A stretch of DNA of 64,000 nucleotides from Nocardia rhizosphaerihabitans (GCF_014646295.1 NZ_BMNE01000001.1:124001-188000), one strand, 5' to 3'. Shown: positions 49,049-61,818, numbered from the stretch's first letter. Numbers and translations are program-made. The notes: a model not told the origin generated them from the sequence alone.

Positions 49049-50566
49049 ATGATCTACGGCAAACCCGGATCGGATACCGGCATAGTCAGCTATGCCGCCC
49101 GGTACGACAATTTCATCGGAGGCGACTGGGCCGCCCCCATCGAAGGCCGCTACTTCGACAACACCTCCCCCGTCGACGGCGAGACCTTCTGCGCGGTGGC
49201 CAGATCCACCGCCGCCGATATCGACATGGCGCTCGAGGCCGCGCACCGGGCCACCGACCGCTGGGCCGCGACCCCGGTCGCCGAGCGGGCCGACATCCTG
49301 AACAAGATCGCCGACCGGATCGAGAACAGCATCGAACCGCTGGCGGTCGCCGAGACCTGGGACAACGGCAAGCCGGTCCGCGAGACCCTGGCCGCCGACC
49401 TACCGCTGGCGGTCGACCACTTCCGCTACTTCGCCGGTGTCCTGCGCGCCCAGGAGGGCGGGATCTCGCAGATCGATCCCGATACCGTCGCCTACCATTT
49501 CCACGAGCCGCTCGGCGTCGTCGGCCAGATCATCCCGTGGAACTTCCCCATCCTGATGGCGGCCTGGAAACTGGCTCCCGCGCTGGCCGCCGGCAACTGC
49601 GTGGTGATCAAACCCGCCGAACAGACGCCGGCCTCGCTGCTGCTGGTGGTGGAGCTGATCGCGGATCTGCTGCCGCCCGGAGTCCTCAACGTGGTCAACG
49701 GTTTCGGCGTCGAAGCGGGCAAACCGCTGGCGCAGAGTCCGCGGGTGGCCAAGATCGCCTTCACCGGCGAGACCACCACCGGCAGGCTGATCATGCAGTA
49801 CGCCGGCGAGAACATCATCCCGGTGACGCTGGAGCTGGGCGGCAAGAGCCCCAACATCTTCCTGCCCGATGTGATGGCCGCCGACGACGACTATCTCGAC
49901 AAGGCGATCGAGGGTTTCGTGATGTTCGCCCTGAACCAGGGAGAGGTGTGCACCTGCCCGTCGCGGGCGCTGATCCACTCGTCGATCTACGACGAGTTCC
50001 TCGCCCGCTGCATCGCCCGCACCGAGGCCGTCGTGTCCGGTCATCCGCTCGACACCGAGACGATGATCGGCGCGCAGGCCGGTAACGACCAGTACGAGAA
50101 GATCCTGTCCTACCTGGACATCGGCAGAGCCGAAGGCGCCCGCGTGCTCACTGGAGGGGAAACACGCAAGGTCGACGGACTGCCGGGTGGGTATTACATC
50201 GAACCCACCGTCTTCGAGGGTGAGAACACGATGCGGATCTTCCAGGAGGAGATCTTCGGCCCCGTCGTCGCGGTGACGCGTTTCGACACCACCGACGAGG
50301 CGATCCGCATCGCCAACGACACCCTCTACGGCCTCGGTGCGGGCGTGTGGACCCGCGACATCAACGCCGCCCATCGACTCGGCCGCGGCCTCAAGGCCGG
50401 CCGGGTGTGGACCAACTGCTACCACGCCTATCCCGCGCACGCCGCGTTCGGCGGCTACAAGAAGTCGGGATTCGGCCGGGAGAACCACGCCATGACGCTC
50501 GGGCACTACCAGCAGACCAAGAACGTGCTGGTCAGTTATTCGACGACGAAACTCGGGATGTTCTGA
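49049..50566 (+). CDS. NAD-dependent aldehyde dehydrogenase (ExaC/AldB-like)
   Basis: 505 residues. Glutamate in LELGGKSPN (about 267-275) and catalytic cysteine in [11 protein letters not shown] (about 303-310) are present. [20 protein letters not shown] and the C-terminal KKSGFGRE are standard. The pattern (YDNFIGGDW ... EVCTCPSR) matches acetaldehyde/chloroacetaldehyde dehydrogenases of ethanol or acetoin degradation. GAGGAG before the ATG. Coupled to DUF779 by TGATG. Confidence 0.94.
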   Translation: MIYGKPGSDTGIVSYAARYDNFIGGDWAAPIEGRYFDNTSPVDGETFCAVARSTAADIDMALEAAHRATDRWAATPVAERADILNKIADRIENSIEPLAVAETWDNGKPVRETLAADLPLAVDHFRYFAGVLRAQEGGISQIDPDTVAYHFHEPLGVVGQIIPWNFPILMAAWKLAPALAAGNCVVIKPAEQTPASLLLVVELIADLLPPGVLNVVNGFGVEAGKPLAQSPRVAKIAFTGETTTGRLIMQYAGENIIPVTLELGGKSPNIFLPDVMAADDDYLDKAIEGFVMFALNQGEVCTCPSRALIHSSIYDEFLARCIARTEAVVSGHPLDTETMIGAQAGNDQYEKILSYLDIGRAEGARVLTGGETRKVDGLPGGYYIEPTVFEGENTMRIFQEEIFGPVVAVTRFDTTDEAIRIANDTLYGLGAGVWTRDINAAHRLGRGLKAGRVWTNCYHAYPAHAAFGGYKKSGFGRENHAMTLGHYQQTKNVLVSYSTTKLGMF

Positions 50567-50973
50567 TGCAGAACCGGGTCCACCGTGTGGAGATCACCGA
50601 ACGGGCACAGACGCTGTTGCGCAGGCTGATCGAGGACAACGGCCCGGTGCTGTTCCGCCAGGCGGGCGAGGGCTGCGACCCCGATGTCGCGCCGGTGTGC
50701 CTGTCCGCCAAGCAGTTCCCGATCGAGAAGGCCGACGTCCTGCTCGGCAGGCTCAGCTGGCACACCGAGTTCTGGATCAGCCCCGAGCAGTTCGAATGCT
50801 GGAAAGGCACCCACCTCACCGTCGACGCGGTGCGCGGGCAGGCCAGCGCGGAATCGCTGGAAGCGGGCCAGGGCATGCGATTCGTGTTGCGGGCCAGGCA
50901 GTTGACCGCGGCCGAGAACGCCGCGCTGGCGGCCGCGCCGCCCCCACGAACCGGCGCCGACCGCACGCTGTAG
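50566..50973 (+). CDS. DUF779 protein, aldehyde-dehydrogenase partner
   Basis: 135 residues with the DUF779 core QAGEGCDPDVAPVC...KADVLLGRLSWHTEFWIS and EQFECWKGTHLTVDAV. Cysteines and histidine suggest a metal site (inference). This family nearly always lies directly behind such aldehyde dehydrogenases. The start overlaps the dehydrogenase stop by one base. Biochemical role unknown. Confidence 0.9.
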   Translation: MQNRVHRVEITERAQTLLRRLIEDNGPVLFRQAGEGCDPDVAPVCLSAKQFPIEKADVLLGRLSWHTEFWISPEQFECWKGTHLTVDAVRGQASAESLEAGQGMRFVLRARQLTAAENAALAAAPPPRTGADRTL

Positions 50974-51022
50974 CGGCGCCACCGACCTGACCTGGCTGGA
51001 CCTTCCCGGCACTGCCAGGCCA

Positions 51023-51082
51023 CGGCGAGCCCCCGCCGACTGGGCCATCGCGGCTCAGCCGGCGGGGCGAGCTCGCCGTTTT
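51023..51082 (+). terminator. Terminator after the aldehyde dehydrogenase-DUF779 operon
   Basis: A long two-part stem (CGGCGAG/CTCGCCG outer; CCCCGCCG/CGGCGGGG inner) is followed by TTTTCC. It separates this operon from the conservon. Confidence 0.65.
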
Positions 51083-51182
51083 CCGTGTCGGACCCCACAT
51101 AGCAAATGCGTTCGGGCACAGACCAAATCGCGTCTCGCTCAGCGAGACCCACAGGGCAAGACTGCAACGATTCCGTTACGTT

Positions 51183-53537
51183 ATGGCGATGTTCTTAGCG
51201 AGACTCGGTGTTCGTACCCGGATTCTGGCGATCGCTCTCATTCCCAGTCTCACCCTGGTGGTGGTCGGCGTGGGTACGGCGGGCTACCTGGTCGAGGAGA
51301 GCAACAAAGCCAAGACCTGGGCCTCGGAGATGCAGGCGGCGGTTCCCTACACCCGCGAGCTGATCGAAGCGGTCCAGTCCGAACGCCAGCTCACCCTGGC
51401 GCACCTGGCCGGCGACGAGACCGCCCAGCTCGCTCTCGGACCGGCTCGGGCCCGGCTCGACGCCGCCTTCCGCGGTCTGATCGAGATTTCCGCGGGCATC
51501 CGCGCGGTCGACGATTCCAATATCGGTGACGACAAGGGCGGATTCGCCACCCTCGGCACGCATCTGGCGGGTGTGCGCGGTGGCGCCGACGCGGGGGTGC
51601 TGCCCGCCTCCGACGCGTTCACGTTCTACAACCGCTTGCTCGACGTGTTCACCGAGGGCACCAAGGTCGCCGAGCGCGCCGCCCCCGACGCCGTCGTCGC
51701 CTCCGGCGTCGCCGAGGGCTTTCGCATGCTCAATGCCGCCGAGGCGATGTCCCGCAGTACCGCGCTGGCCATGCACATCGTCACCGCCGGCGGACCGACC
51801 ACCATCCCGATCGGCGACTTCCTCCGCCTCAGCGGCTTCTATCACGCTGAAGTCGCCAATCTCGCCGCCGAACTCGACGACACCCGCGGCGCCCCGATCA
51901 CCGCGCTGATGGCGGCGCCGCAGTGGCAGCAGCTCACCGCGATGGAAACGGAGCTCACGCAGCACTTCACGACGCCCGCGACGCCGAGCACCGGCTCCTC
52001 GTCCAAGCCGAGTTCCACCACGGCGCCGCCGGTGAGCATGTCCGAATGGCACAGCGCGGCGGCCGAAGTGAACCGGGCTCTGCTCGATGCGTACGGCGCG
52101 CACAACCGGCACGTCCAGAAGCTCGCCGAGGACACCGCGAAGCGCGCCGAGGTCACCGCCGCCCTGGCCGGCGGCGGGGTGGTCGTGCTCAGCTTGCTCG
52201 TGTTCCTGGTCGCGGTGATTCTGGCCAACCGGATCATCCGCCGCCTGCGCAGGCTGCGCACCGAAACCCTCGCCCTCGCCGACGAACAGCTGCCCGCCAC
52301 CATGCGCGAGCTGCGGGAGGGCGGCGACATCGACGCCGTGCAGACCTCCCCCACCCTCGACTTCGGCAAGGACGAGATCGGTCAGGTCGCACAGGCCTTC
52401 GAGCACGCCGCCTCCGCCGCGATCCGCGCCGCCGTCGACGAGGCCCGCACCAGGGAGGGTGTGCGCGCGGTGTTCCTCAACATCGCCCACCGCAGCCAGA
52501 TCGTGGTCCACCGCCAGCTCGAGATTCTCGACGAGGCCGAGCGCAGCCAGGAGGATCCCGCGCTGCTGGAGACCCTGTTCCGGCTCGACCACCTCGCCAC
52601 CCGCGAACGCCGCAATGCCGAGAACCTGATCATCCTGGGCGGCGGACGGCCAGGCCGCCAGTGGCGCAAGCCGGTTCCGGTGATGGACGTCGTGCGCAGC
52701 GCCATCGGCGAGACGCTCGACTACGCCAGGGTGCGCGTCACCAAGCTGCCCGAGGTGGAGGTCGTCGGCACTGTCGTGGCCGACCTCGTGCACCTGCTCG
52801 CCGAGCTCGTCGACAACGCCACCGCGTTCTCCCCGCCGCAGTCGCGGGTGGAGGCCAGCGGCAACATCGTCGGCAAGGGCGTGGTCGTCGAGATCACCGA
52901 CCAGGGCATGGGCATGAGCCCCGAGGACTTGGCCAAGTACAACACCATGCTGGCCGACCCGCCGGACTTCGGTGTCGGCACGCTGTCGTCGGACTCGCGG
53001 CTGGGCCTGTTCGTCGTCGCCCGGCTGTCGACCTCGCACGGTGTCTCGGTGCGGCTCAGCGAATCCGACTACGGCGGTATTCGCGCCATCGTGCTCATCC
53101 CGTTGTCGCTGCTGGCCGGCGACTCCGACACCGCGATGATACCGCCGGTGACGACCGGACCGCTGCGGCGCGGGCTGCCCGCCCCGGCGCCAGAGCCCGC
53201 TCCGGTCGCCGCGATCGAATCGGCACCGGCGCCCACCTCGGTGGCCACGCTCGTCGCCGATCCGCCCACCGCGCCGCGGCCGGTGGCGCCCGCACCGGAA
53301 CTGCCCCCCGTGCAGACCAACGGCTCCGAAGAGCGTCCCGCCCTGCCGCGGCGCCAGCGGCAGACGAACCTGGCGCCCGAGCTCACCGAAGAACCTGCCG
53401 CCGAAGAAGCGCGCCGCGCGCCGGAGCGGCCACGGACGGCCGAACAGGCGCGCGATCTCATGTCCGCGATCGAGAACGGCACCAGGCAGGGGCGCAAGCC
53501 CCTGACCACATCGAACCAGGACGAACAGGAAGGCTGA
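51183..53537 (+). CDS. cvnA: Conservon CvnA: NIT-sensor membrane protein with histidine-kinase-like ATPase
   Basis: 784 residues. Membrane helix 1 lies at about 13-35. An extracellular nitrate/nitrite-sensing-type (NIT) helical domain follows (about 40-320), then helix 2 (GGGVVVLSLLVFLVAVILANRII, shortened) and HAMP. The HATPase domain has ELVDNATAFSPP and DQGMGMS, then RLGLFVVARLS. A Pro/Ala-rich disordered C-terminus follows. The classical phospho-histidine box is not evident, as in other CvnA proteins. First of four genes; signals into the CvnB-CvnD switch at the membrane. Confidence 0.92.
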   Translation: MAMFLARLGVRTRILAIALIPSLTLVVVGVGTAGYLVEESNKAKTWASEMQAAVPYTRELIEAVQSERQLTLAHLAGDETAQLALGPARARLDAAFRGLIEISAGIRAVDDSNIGDDKGGFATLGTHLAGVRGGADAGVLPASDAFTFYNRLLDVFTEGTKVAERAAPDAVVASGVAEGFRMLNAAEAMSRSTALAMHIVTAGGPTTIPIGDFLRLSGFYHAEVANLAAELDDTRGAPITALMAAPQWQQLTAMETELTQHFTTPATPSTGSSSKPSSTTAPPVSMSEWHSAAAEVNRALLDAYGAHNRHVQKLAEDTAKRAEVTAALAGGGVVVLSLLVFLVAVILANRIIRRLRRLRTETLALADEQLPATMRELREGGDIDAVQTSPTLDFGKDEIGQVAQAFEHAASAAIRAAVDEARTREGVRAVFLNIAHRSQIVVHRQLEILDEAERSQEDPALLETLFRLDHLATRERRNAENLIILGGGRPGRQWRKPVPVMDVVRSAIGETLDYARVRVTKLPEVEVVGTVVADLVHLLAELVDNATAFSPPQSRVEASGNIVGKGVVVEITDQGMGMSPEDLAKYNTMLADPPDFGVGTLSSDSRLGLFVVARLSTSHGVSVRLSESDYGGIRAIVLIPLSLLAGDSDTAMIPPVTTGPLRRGLPAPAPEPAPVAAIESAPAPTSVATLVADPPTAPRPVAPAPELPPVQTNGSEERPALPRRQRQTNLAPELTEEPAAEEARRAPERPRTAEQARDLMSAIENGTRQGRKPLTTSNQDEQEG

Positions 53538-53538
53538 G

Positions 53539-53946
53539 GTGAACTCTCCCCACCCAGGTGATCTCAACTGGCTGCTCGACGATCTCGTCGACCGGCTGGC
53601 GGGGGTCCGCTACGCGGTCGTGCTGTCCACCGACGGGCTGCTGCTCGGACGGTCCTCGCAGATGAAGCGTGAGGACGCCGAGCACTTCGCCGCCATGTCG
53701 TCGACCCTCTACGGTCTCGCGCGCAGCGCGGGCAGCCGCTTCGACGGCGGTGGCGTGCGGCAAGCGGTGATCGAGCTCGATCGCGCCGTTCTGTTCGTCA
53801 CCTCGGCGGGCGACAACGCCTGCCTGGCCCTGCAAGCGAACGAGTCGGCGAATCTCGGCATGGTCGCCTACGAAATGAATCTCACCGTGCAGCGGGTCGG
53901 CAGCTATCTGTCGACCGAACCGCGGCACGGACTTGCGGAGCTATAG
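53539..53946 (+). CDS. cvnB: Conservon CvnB: roadblock/LC7 protein
   Basis: 135 residues, roadblock/LC7 fold (LVDRLAGVRYAVVLSTDGLLLG, then AMSSTLYGLARSAG), the group that includes MglB-like GTPase activators. The GTG start lies 1 nt after the cvnA stop (TGAGGTG). Expected to regulate the CvnD GTPase. Confidence 0.95.
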   Translation: MNSPHPGDLNWLLDDLVDRLAGVRYAVVLSTDGLLLGRSSQMKREDAEHFAAMSSTLYGLARSAGSRFDGGGVRQAVIELDRAVLFVTSAGDNACLALQANESANLGMVAYEMNLTVQRVGSYLSTEPRHGLAEL

Positions 53947-53956
53947 GAAGCCTCAC

Positions 53957-54331
53957 ATGACTCGACTCGGCGATCCGTGGTTCGACGACGCGGCCGGACC
54001 TCTCGTCCGGCCGTACGCGGTGACCCGCGGCCGCACCATGGGTGCGGCGCACGACCTGGACATGCTCACGGTGGTGGTGGCAGTACATCCCGCACCCACC
54101 TTGCGACGACCGGAACCCGAGTACGCGACGATCGCACGGTTGTGCAAGCGTCCGCAGTCGGTGGCCGAGGTCTCGGCCGTGCTGAAACTTCCTCTGGCGG
54201 TGACCAAGATCCTCGTCGGTGATCTCATCGGCGAGGGCCACCTCATCTTCCGGTCTCCGGTAGCGGCCGAGGCCGGCACCGGAGACCTCAACATATTGCG
54301 AGCGGTTCTGGATGGCATCCGAAAACTTTGA
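53957..54331 (+). CDS. cvnC: Conservon CvnC: DUF742 protein
   Basis: 124 residues with the DUF742 pattern (VRPYAVTRGRT near the start; ATIARLCKRPQSVAEVSAVLK reads as a winged-helix-like core; KILVGDLIGEGHLIF). AGGAAG 9 nt before the ATG. Its last 20 bases overlap cvnD. Confidence 0.93.
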   Translation: MTRLGDPWFDDAAGPLVRPYAVTRGRTMGAAHDLDMLTVVVAVHPAPTLRRPEPEYATIARLCKRPQSVAEVSAVLKLPLAVTKILVGDLIGEGHLIFRSPVAAEAGTGDLNILRAVLDGIRKL

Positions 54332-54917
54332 CCCCACAGCACCGGGCGGGCAGCACCTGGCCGCCTCGGTGAAGATCCTCATCGCCGGCGGCTTCGGCGT
54401 CGGCAAGACCACCATGGTCTCCTCGATCAGCGAGATCGCGCCGCTGCGCACCGAGGAGCTGATCACCGAGGTCAGCACCGGCGTCGACGACCTGTCGGGG
54501 GTGGAGCAGAAGTCGACGACCACGGTCGCGCTGGACTTCGGCCGCATCACCATCGACCGCGATCTCGTGCTGTACCTGTTCGGTACCCCCGGCCAGGACC
54601 GGTTCTGGTTCCTCTGGGACGAGCTGTGCCGCGGCGCGCTGGGCGCGATCGTGCTCGCCGACACCCGGCGCCTGAGCAATTCCTTTGCGGCCGTGGACTT
54701 CTTCGAACGGCGCGGGCTGCCGTTCCTGATCGCGGTGAACTGCTTCGAGGGCGCGCCGCGCTACACGATCGACGAGGTCCGCGACGCGCTCGACCTCGAT
54801 CCGAACACCCCGGTCATGCTGTGCGACGCCCGCGACCGGCCCTCGGCGAAGGCGGTGCTGACCCACCTCGTCGAGTACCTCATCGCCCGCGCCACCCGCA
54901 CCCCGGTGACCACCTAG
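54312..54917 (+). CDS. cvnD: Conservon CvnD: Ras-like GTPase
   Basis: 201 residues: Walker [12 protein letters not shown] (about 26-36), switch [13 protein letters not shown], and NCFEGA in place of the NKxD motif. This is the MglA/CvnD group. Completes the conservon operon that links a membrane sensor to a small G protein. Confidence 0.95.
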   Translation: MASENFDPTAPGGQHLAASVKILIAGGFGVGKTTMVSSISEIAPLRTEELITEVSTGVDDLSGVEQKSTTTVALDFGRITIDRDLVLYLFGTPGQDRFWFLWDELCRGALGAIVLADTRRLSNSFAAVDFFERRGLPFLIAVNCFEGAPRYTIDEVRDALDLDPNTPVMLCDARDRPSAKAVLTHLVEYLIARATRTPVTT

Positions 54918-55041
54918 CCGGTGGTCGACCGGGGGGCGGTCCCGGTCATTCTTCTGTGCGTCCAGATGTGCACTATGCGGCTGTGGCCGACTTGCCCGGA
55001 AATGCTTCCGCTGCCATCTGGAACGAGTAATAATTTGGACT

Positions 55042-57716
<2,675 letters not shown>

Positions 57717-57728
57717 CCCGCCAGAAGC

Positions 57729-57767
57729 GAAACACCCCGTGGCTCGGTGCGAGTCACGGGGTGTTTC
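57729..57767. terminator. Bidirectional terminator between katG and the SRPBCC gene
   Basis: GAAACACCCCGTG (57729-57741) and its exact complement (57755-57767) form a 13-bp stem with T-rich or A-rich flanks on both sides, serving the convergent genes. Confidence 0.9.
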
Positions 57768-57779
57768 GTTGTCGGCCGA

Positions 57780-58247
57780 TCACGCGGTGGCGTCGGCTTC
57801 GGCGATTTCGGCCAGGCGGTCGACCGACGCCTGCAGCTTGTCCGAGGTGGTCGCCCTGGCCCGCACCTGACGCAGTTCGTCGTGCAGCTCGGTCCAGTCG
57901 TAGGTGTGGGTCACCCGGGTGTGGGTGTCGTCGATCGGCTCCAGCTCCCAGCGCCAGAGGTGTCCGGGCGGGGTCTTGTCCCGCTCGGACGGGTTCCAGG
58001 CGATCCGGCGGCCCTCCTCGAACTCGACGATGTGGTTGTCGCGATCGGCGCCGTTGGTGAGGGTGGTGGTGAAGACGTCACCCGTCGCGCGGACCCGTTG
58101 GCCCGCACTCGCTTCCGCGAGATTGTCGTTGCCGTCCCAGCGCGGCTGCTGGGCCGGGTCGGCGATCAGTTCGAAGATCGCGGCGGCGCTCGCCGCGATC
58201 TCGCGGGAGGCGTGGACGATGCGGGGCGCGTCGATGGTTTCGGTCAC
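57780..58247 (-). CDS. SRPBCC/polyketide-cyclase-like protein
   Basis: 155 residues of the START/SRPBCC fold: IVHASREIAASAAAIFELIADPAQQPRWDG in two blocks at the N-terminus, strands through DRDNHIVEFEEGRRIAWNP, and a long C-terminal helix. It binds small hydrophobic ligands in this family; no catalytic set is visible. GTG 58247 is preferred over an upstream TTG at 58283 because the fold begins at once after it. Confidence 0.85.
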   Translation of the reverse strand: MTETIDAPRIVHASREIAASAAAIFELIADPAQQPRWDGNDNLAEASAGQRVRATGDVFTTTLTNGADRDNHIVEFEEGRRIAWNPSERDKTPPGHLWRWELEPIDDTHTRVTHTYDWTELHDELRQVRARATTSDKLQASVDRLAEIAEADATA

Positions 58248-58304
58248 CTGGCGATCGAACCAGCAGCTCACCCGCCACGGCAACCATTGCGCTCGAGCCC
58301 GCGA

Positions 58305-58715
58305 CTAACCCGCTCGGTACACCGCGAAAACGGGGATCTCCCTGCTCGTCTTGTCCCGGTATTCCGCGAAGCCCGGCATCAGCTCGACCATCCGGTCGAA
58401 CAGCGCCGTGCGCTCCGGATCGGCGACGAGTTCGGCCTTGCCCGTGAAGGTTTCGGTCGGCAGCTCGACGGTCAGCTCGGGGTCGGCGACCAGGTTGTGG
58501 TACCACGCGGGGTGCTTGTCGGCGCCGCCGTTGGAGGCGATCAGCACGATGCGCTCGCCGTCGGGCAGGAACACCAGCGGATTGGTGATCGCGCGACCGG
58601 ACTTCGCACCGGTGGTGGTGATGATCACCATGTTGTCGCGGCCCTCGAACATGCCGCCGACCCGGCCACCGTTGGCCCGGAACTCGGCGATCACCTGGTC
58701 GTTGAATGCACTCAT
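58305..58715 (-). CDS. Deazaflavin (F420)-dependent nitroreductase-family protein (Ddn-like)
   Basis: 136 residues, FDR/DUF385 fold: MVIITTTGAKSGRAITNPLVFLPDG in two blocks, VLIASNGGADKHPAWYHNL and the C-terminal IPVFAVYR. These are the Ddn/FDOR-A signatures of F420H2-using quinone or nitro reductases in mycolic-acid actinobacteria. Confidence 0.92.
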   Translation of the reverse strand: MSAFNDQVIAEFRANGGRVGGMFEGRDNMVIITTTGAKSGRAITNPLVFLPDGERIVLIASNGGADKHPAWYHNLVADPELTVELPTETFTGKAELVADPERTALFDRMVELMPGFAEYRDKTSREIPVFAVYRAG

Positions 58716-58836
58716 CCTCGTCCTTTCGCGATGCGGTCCCCTGCGCCAACCACCCGGACACGCCGTACATTCCCGCCCGCGTACCGGCCTGCCTCGGCAT
58801 ATGCGCCGAAGTAGTGAGCTCCTCTAACGTTGCGGG

Positions 58837-59553
58837 GTGCTAGGACATTCACATGCGACCAGTGGCGCGCTGGCCTGGGCGGGTACCGCCGCGGCGCTCC
58901 CGCTCACGGTCGCCGCGTTCCCCCTGTTCGACAGCGACACAACCCGATTCGGGATCGCCGAATTGATCATGGGTACCTTGCTCACCGCGGGTGCCGCCTT
59001 GTTGCCGGACGCGGATCACCCGAGCGGAACCATCTCGCACGTGCTGGGCCCGGTGTCACATCAGTTGTGCCGGTTGATCTCCTGGGTCTCGGGCGGGCAT
59101 CGCCACGGCACCCATTCGCTGCTGTTCGTGGTGGCCGCGGTCGCCGCCACCTGGGCCGGGGAGCACTACCTCGGCAGGCCGTTCACGCTGAGCCTGGTCT
59201 TCTTCCTGCTCGCGCTGGCGGTGCGGTCGCTGCATCTGTGTCCGCCGGGAAAGAGCGTGCGGACCTACGGGACGGTCATCGTGCTGGCCACGGCGGGCAC
59301 CTTCGCCGTCGACCACTGGATCGTCGACCGGCCCGCGTGGCTGCCGATCTGTGTCGGGCTGGGCTGCCTGGCGCACCTGCTGGGCGACTGCCTCACCGAT
59401 CGGGGTTGCCGGCTGCTGTGGCCGTTTCCGCTGCGGACCAGGGTGCCGTTGATCGACCGCACCGGGAACCGGGTCGAAACCTGGGTCATCTCTCCGCTTT
59501 TCGTGCTCGGCACGATGGGTGCGCTCTGGTACGCGATCATGCATCGGCCGTGA
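58837..59553 (+). CDS. YdjM-like membrane-bound metal-dependent hydrolase
   Basis: 238 residues, four to five hydrophobic helices. Metal-ligand-like motifs: GHSHATSGAL at the N-terminus, LLPDADHPSGTISH, GGHRHGTHSLL and HLLGDCLTDRG. These are the conserved DxxH and HRHxTHS motifs of the YdjM/LexA-binding membrane protein family. GTG start. Followed by a terminator. Confidence 0.9.
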   Translation: MLGHSHATSGALAWAGTAAALPLTVAAFPLFDSDTTRFGIAELIMGTLLTAGAALLPDADHPSGTISHVLGPVSHQLCRLISWVSGGHRHGTHSLLFVVAAVAATWAGEHYLGRPFTLSLVFFLLALAVRSLHLCPPGKSVRTYGTVIVLATAGTFAVDHWIVDRPAWLPICVGLGCLAHLLGDCLTDRGCRLLWPFPLRTRVPLIDRTGNRVETWVISPLFVLGTMGALWYAIMHRP

Positions 59554-59569
59554 TCAGCGATCGTTCGTG

Positions 59570-59602
59570 AGGACGGCGGGCCCTCCCCGCCGTCCTTGTC
59601 TT
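59570..59602 (+). terminator. Terminator after the YdjM-like gene
   Basis: AGGACGGCGGG (59570-59580) and CCCGCCGTCCT (59586-59596) form an 11-bp stem, followed by TGTCTTCTTCT. Confidence 0.8.
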
Positions 59603-59751
59603 CTTCTGTGGTTCGATACGGCCCAATACATGTTTAGATGCGCATATCGCAGTAGCAGCATGTTGATTGTGATCGGTAACGAAAGCGAGCGGGAGACTCC
59701 CTCCATCTTCCCGAAGCAGCCCCAACCCCAGCACCTTTCAGTGCACAGTTG

Positions 59752-59757
59752 TACTCT
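59752..59757 (+). promoter_or_regulatory. -10 element implying a leaderless lipase transcript
   Basis: TACTCT lies 7 nt before GTG 59765 and no ribosome site precedes that GTG. Transcription would start at or next to the start codon, common in this group of bacteria. Confidence 0.5.
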
Positions 59758-59764
59758 CACCCTC

Positions 59765-61021
59765 GTGACCGAGCAGCTCCCCCAATCCCAGGCCGAAGTA
59801 CAGGCGCTCACGCGGCTGGCGGGCGACGAGTTCGTCGGCGCCGTCGACGGGATCGCGGCCATCCACCGCGCCATCTCCGACCGGGTGTTCGCGGCCGTGC
59901 GGGTGGGCGTCGGCCCGGCCGCCGATCCGGTGAAGATCGTGCACGACGCGATCACCGACGGCGTCTACGCGGTGGTCGGCGGGACCGGGTTCGTGGTGGG
60001 CGAGGTCGCGAGCGCGGTCCAGGTTCCCGGTGTCACCGCACCGTCGCGCACCGTGTGGGGCGCGGGCATTCTGGCCGCGGTGCAGGGGCTGATCGGCGAC
60101 GCGCTCGAGGACGAGGCACCGATCCTGGCCTCCCCCATGACCTTTCGCGTCGACGGCGAGCCGGTGCCGCCCGAGCTGCTGGCCGCCCATTTCGCCGTGC
60201 CGACGACCCGGCTGGTCGTGCACCTGCACGGGCTCGTGGAGACCGAGCACGCGTGGCGCCTCGGCGGGCGCCCCACCTACGGCGAACGGCTGGAATCCGA
60301 GCTCGGCTACACGCCGGTCTTCGTGCGGTACAACTCGGGCCTGCACATCTCCGAGAACGCCGCACAGCTCAGCACCCTGCTGACGCGCCTCGTGACGTCC
60401 TGGCCGCTGCCGGTGCACGAGATCTGCCTGATCGGCCACTCGATGGGCGGGCTGGTCGCGCGCAGTGCGTGCCATCAGGCCGACGAGGCGGGCCAGGCGT
60501 GGGTGCGCGCGGTCCGGCAGGTGGTGTGCCTGGGCTCCCCGCACCTGGGCGCACCCTTGGAGCAGCTCGCCCACTACGCCGCGGCCGCGTTCGACCTGCT
60601 GCCCGAGACCCGTCCGCTGGGCAAGCTGCTGCGCAGGCGCAGCGCGGGGATCCGGGACCTGCGCCACGGTTCCCTGGTCGACGAGGACTGGCGCGATCTC
60701 GACGTCGACACCCTGCGCGCGCGAGCGGTACGCGAGGTGCCGTTGCTCGCCGGCGCCGAGCACTACTTCGTCACCGCGACATTCACCCGCAGCCCGAAGC
60801 ATCCCCTCGGCCTGATCGTGGGTGACGGCATGGTGCTGACCGGCAGCGGGTCGGGTCGCGGCCGGGCCCGCCGGATCGGCTTCGACGGCGTCAACAGCCT
60901 GCATGTGCCCGAGGCGAACCATTTCAGCCTGCTCAATCATGAGGCGGTCTACGCGGCACTGCACAGCTGGCTGTCGAGCACGCCACGCAAGCCGGTCCGG
61001 GTGGATACGCTGTGGCCATGA
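59765..61021 (+). CDS. Alpha/beta-hydrolase lipase/esterase (PGAP1-like)
   Basis: 418 residues. N-terminal ~140 residues are helical. The hydrolase core starts TRLVVHLHGLVETEHAW (oxyanion HG), then nucleophile elbow IGHSMGGLVARS (Ser near 220), GSPHLGAP, and a late histidine in VPEANHFSLL. The same GHSMGG / GSPHLG pattern occurs in PGAP1/lipase-class proteins. No signal peptide. Stop overlaps the next ATG (ATGA). Confidence 0.88.
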   Translation: MTEQLPQSQAEVQALTRLAGDEFVGAVDGIAAIHRAISDRVFAAVRVGVGPAADPVKIVHDAITDGVYAVVGGTGFVVGEVASAVQVPGVTAPSRTVWGAGILAAVQGLIGDALEDEAPILASPMTFRVDGEPVPPELLAAHFAVPTTRLVVHLHGLVETEHAWRLGGRPTYGERLESELGYTPVFVRYNSGLHISENAAQLSTLLTRLVTSWPLPVHEICLIGHSMGGLVARSACHQADEAGQAWVRAVRQVVCLGSPHLGAPLEQLAHYAAAAFDLLPETRPLGKLLRRRSAGIRDLRHGSLVDEDWRDLDVDTLRARAVREVPLLAGAEHYFVTATFTRSPKHPLGLIVGDGMVLTGSGSGRGRARRIGFDGVNSLHVPEANHFSLLNHEAVYAALHSWLSSTPRKPVRVDTLWP

Positions 61022-61818
61022 CTCTCGACCACGGCGACCCCGGCGACGCACCCTCCATCCCGCTGCCGACCGCTCCCCTGGCCAACGAGGCCCGCCCCTC
61101 GGCGGCCGAGGAGGCCAGAACGATTGCGGCGGCGACGAATACGGGCACCCTGGCCAGCCTGACGGCCGACGGGGCGCCGTGGGCGTCGTTCATCACCTAC
61201 GGACTGCTCGACGGCGCGCCCGTGCTGAGCGTCTCGCAACTGGCCGAGCACGGCCGCAATCTGGCCGCCGATCCGCGCGCCAGCATCGCCATCGTGACGC
61301 CGGACATCCCGGCCGATCCGCTGGCGGGGACCCGGATCACCCTGGCGGGCGTGGTGGAGCAGCCGGTGGGCGCCGAGGCCGAGGCCGCGCGCGCCGCGCA
61401 CCTGGCCGCGATCCCCGCCGCGAAGTACTACATCGACTACAGCGATTTCACGCTGTGGATCCTGCGGGTCCAGCGGGTGCGCTGGGTCGGCGGATACGGG
61501 CGGATGGATTCGGCCTCGGCGCAGGAGTACCTGAACGCGCAGCCGGACCCGATCGTGCCGCACGCCGCGCCGGGCATCGCGCACCTCAACGCCGACCACG
61601 CCGACGCGCTGCTGGCGATGGCCCAGCACCTCGGCGGATTCCCCGACGCGACCGCCGCCTCCTGCGAGCGCGCCGACCGCTACGGGCTGGAACTCCGGGT
61701 CGAGACGCCGCGCGGCGTGGCTCGCACCCGGGTCGGCTACGCCGAACCGCTCTCGGAGATCGGCGAATTGCGGTCGGCGACGGTCGAACTGACACGCCGG
61801 GCCCGCGCGGCGGGCTGA
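61018..61818 (+). CDS. HugZ-like haem-oxygenase/PNPOx-fold protein with DUF2470 domain
   Basis: 266 residues. A split-barrel FMN-binding-type domain (about 20-165: TGTLASLTADGAPWASFITYGL, RASIAIVTP) is followed by a C-terminal DUF2470 domain (about 180-260) with HLNADHADALLAMAQH. This is the HugZ/HutZ layout of haem-degrading or haem-storage enzymes. Coupled to the lipase gene. Confidence 0.87.
   Translation: MTLDHGDPGDAPSIPLPTAPLANEARPSAAEEARTIAAATNTGTLASLTADGAPWASFITYGLLDGAPVLSVSQLAEHGRNLAADPRASIAIVTPDIPADPLAGTRITLAGVVEQPVGAEAEAARAAHLAAIPAAKYYIDYSDFTLWILRVQRVRWVGGYGRMDSASAQEYLNAQPDPIVPHAAPGIAHLNADHADALLAMAQHLGGFPDATAASCERADRYGLELRVETPRGVARTRVGYAEPLSEIGELRSATVELTRRARAAG

Noticed and set aside
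51195..53567. 790-codon minus-strand open frame
   Set aside because: Antisense shadow of cvnA; the conservon reading is unequivocal.
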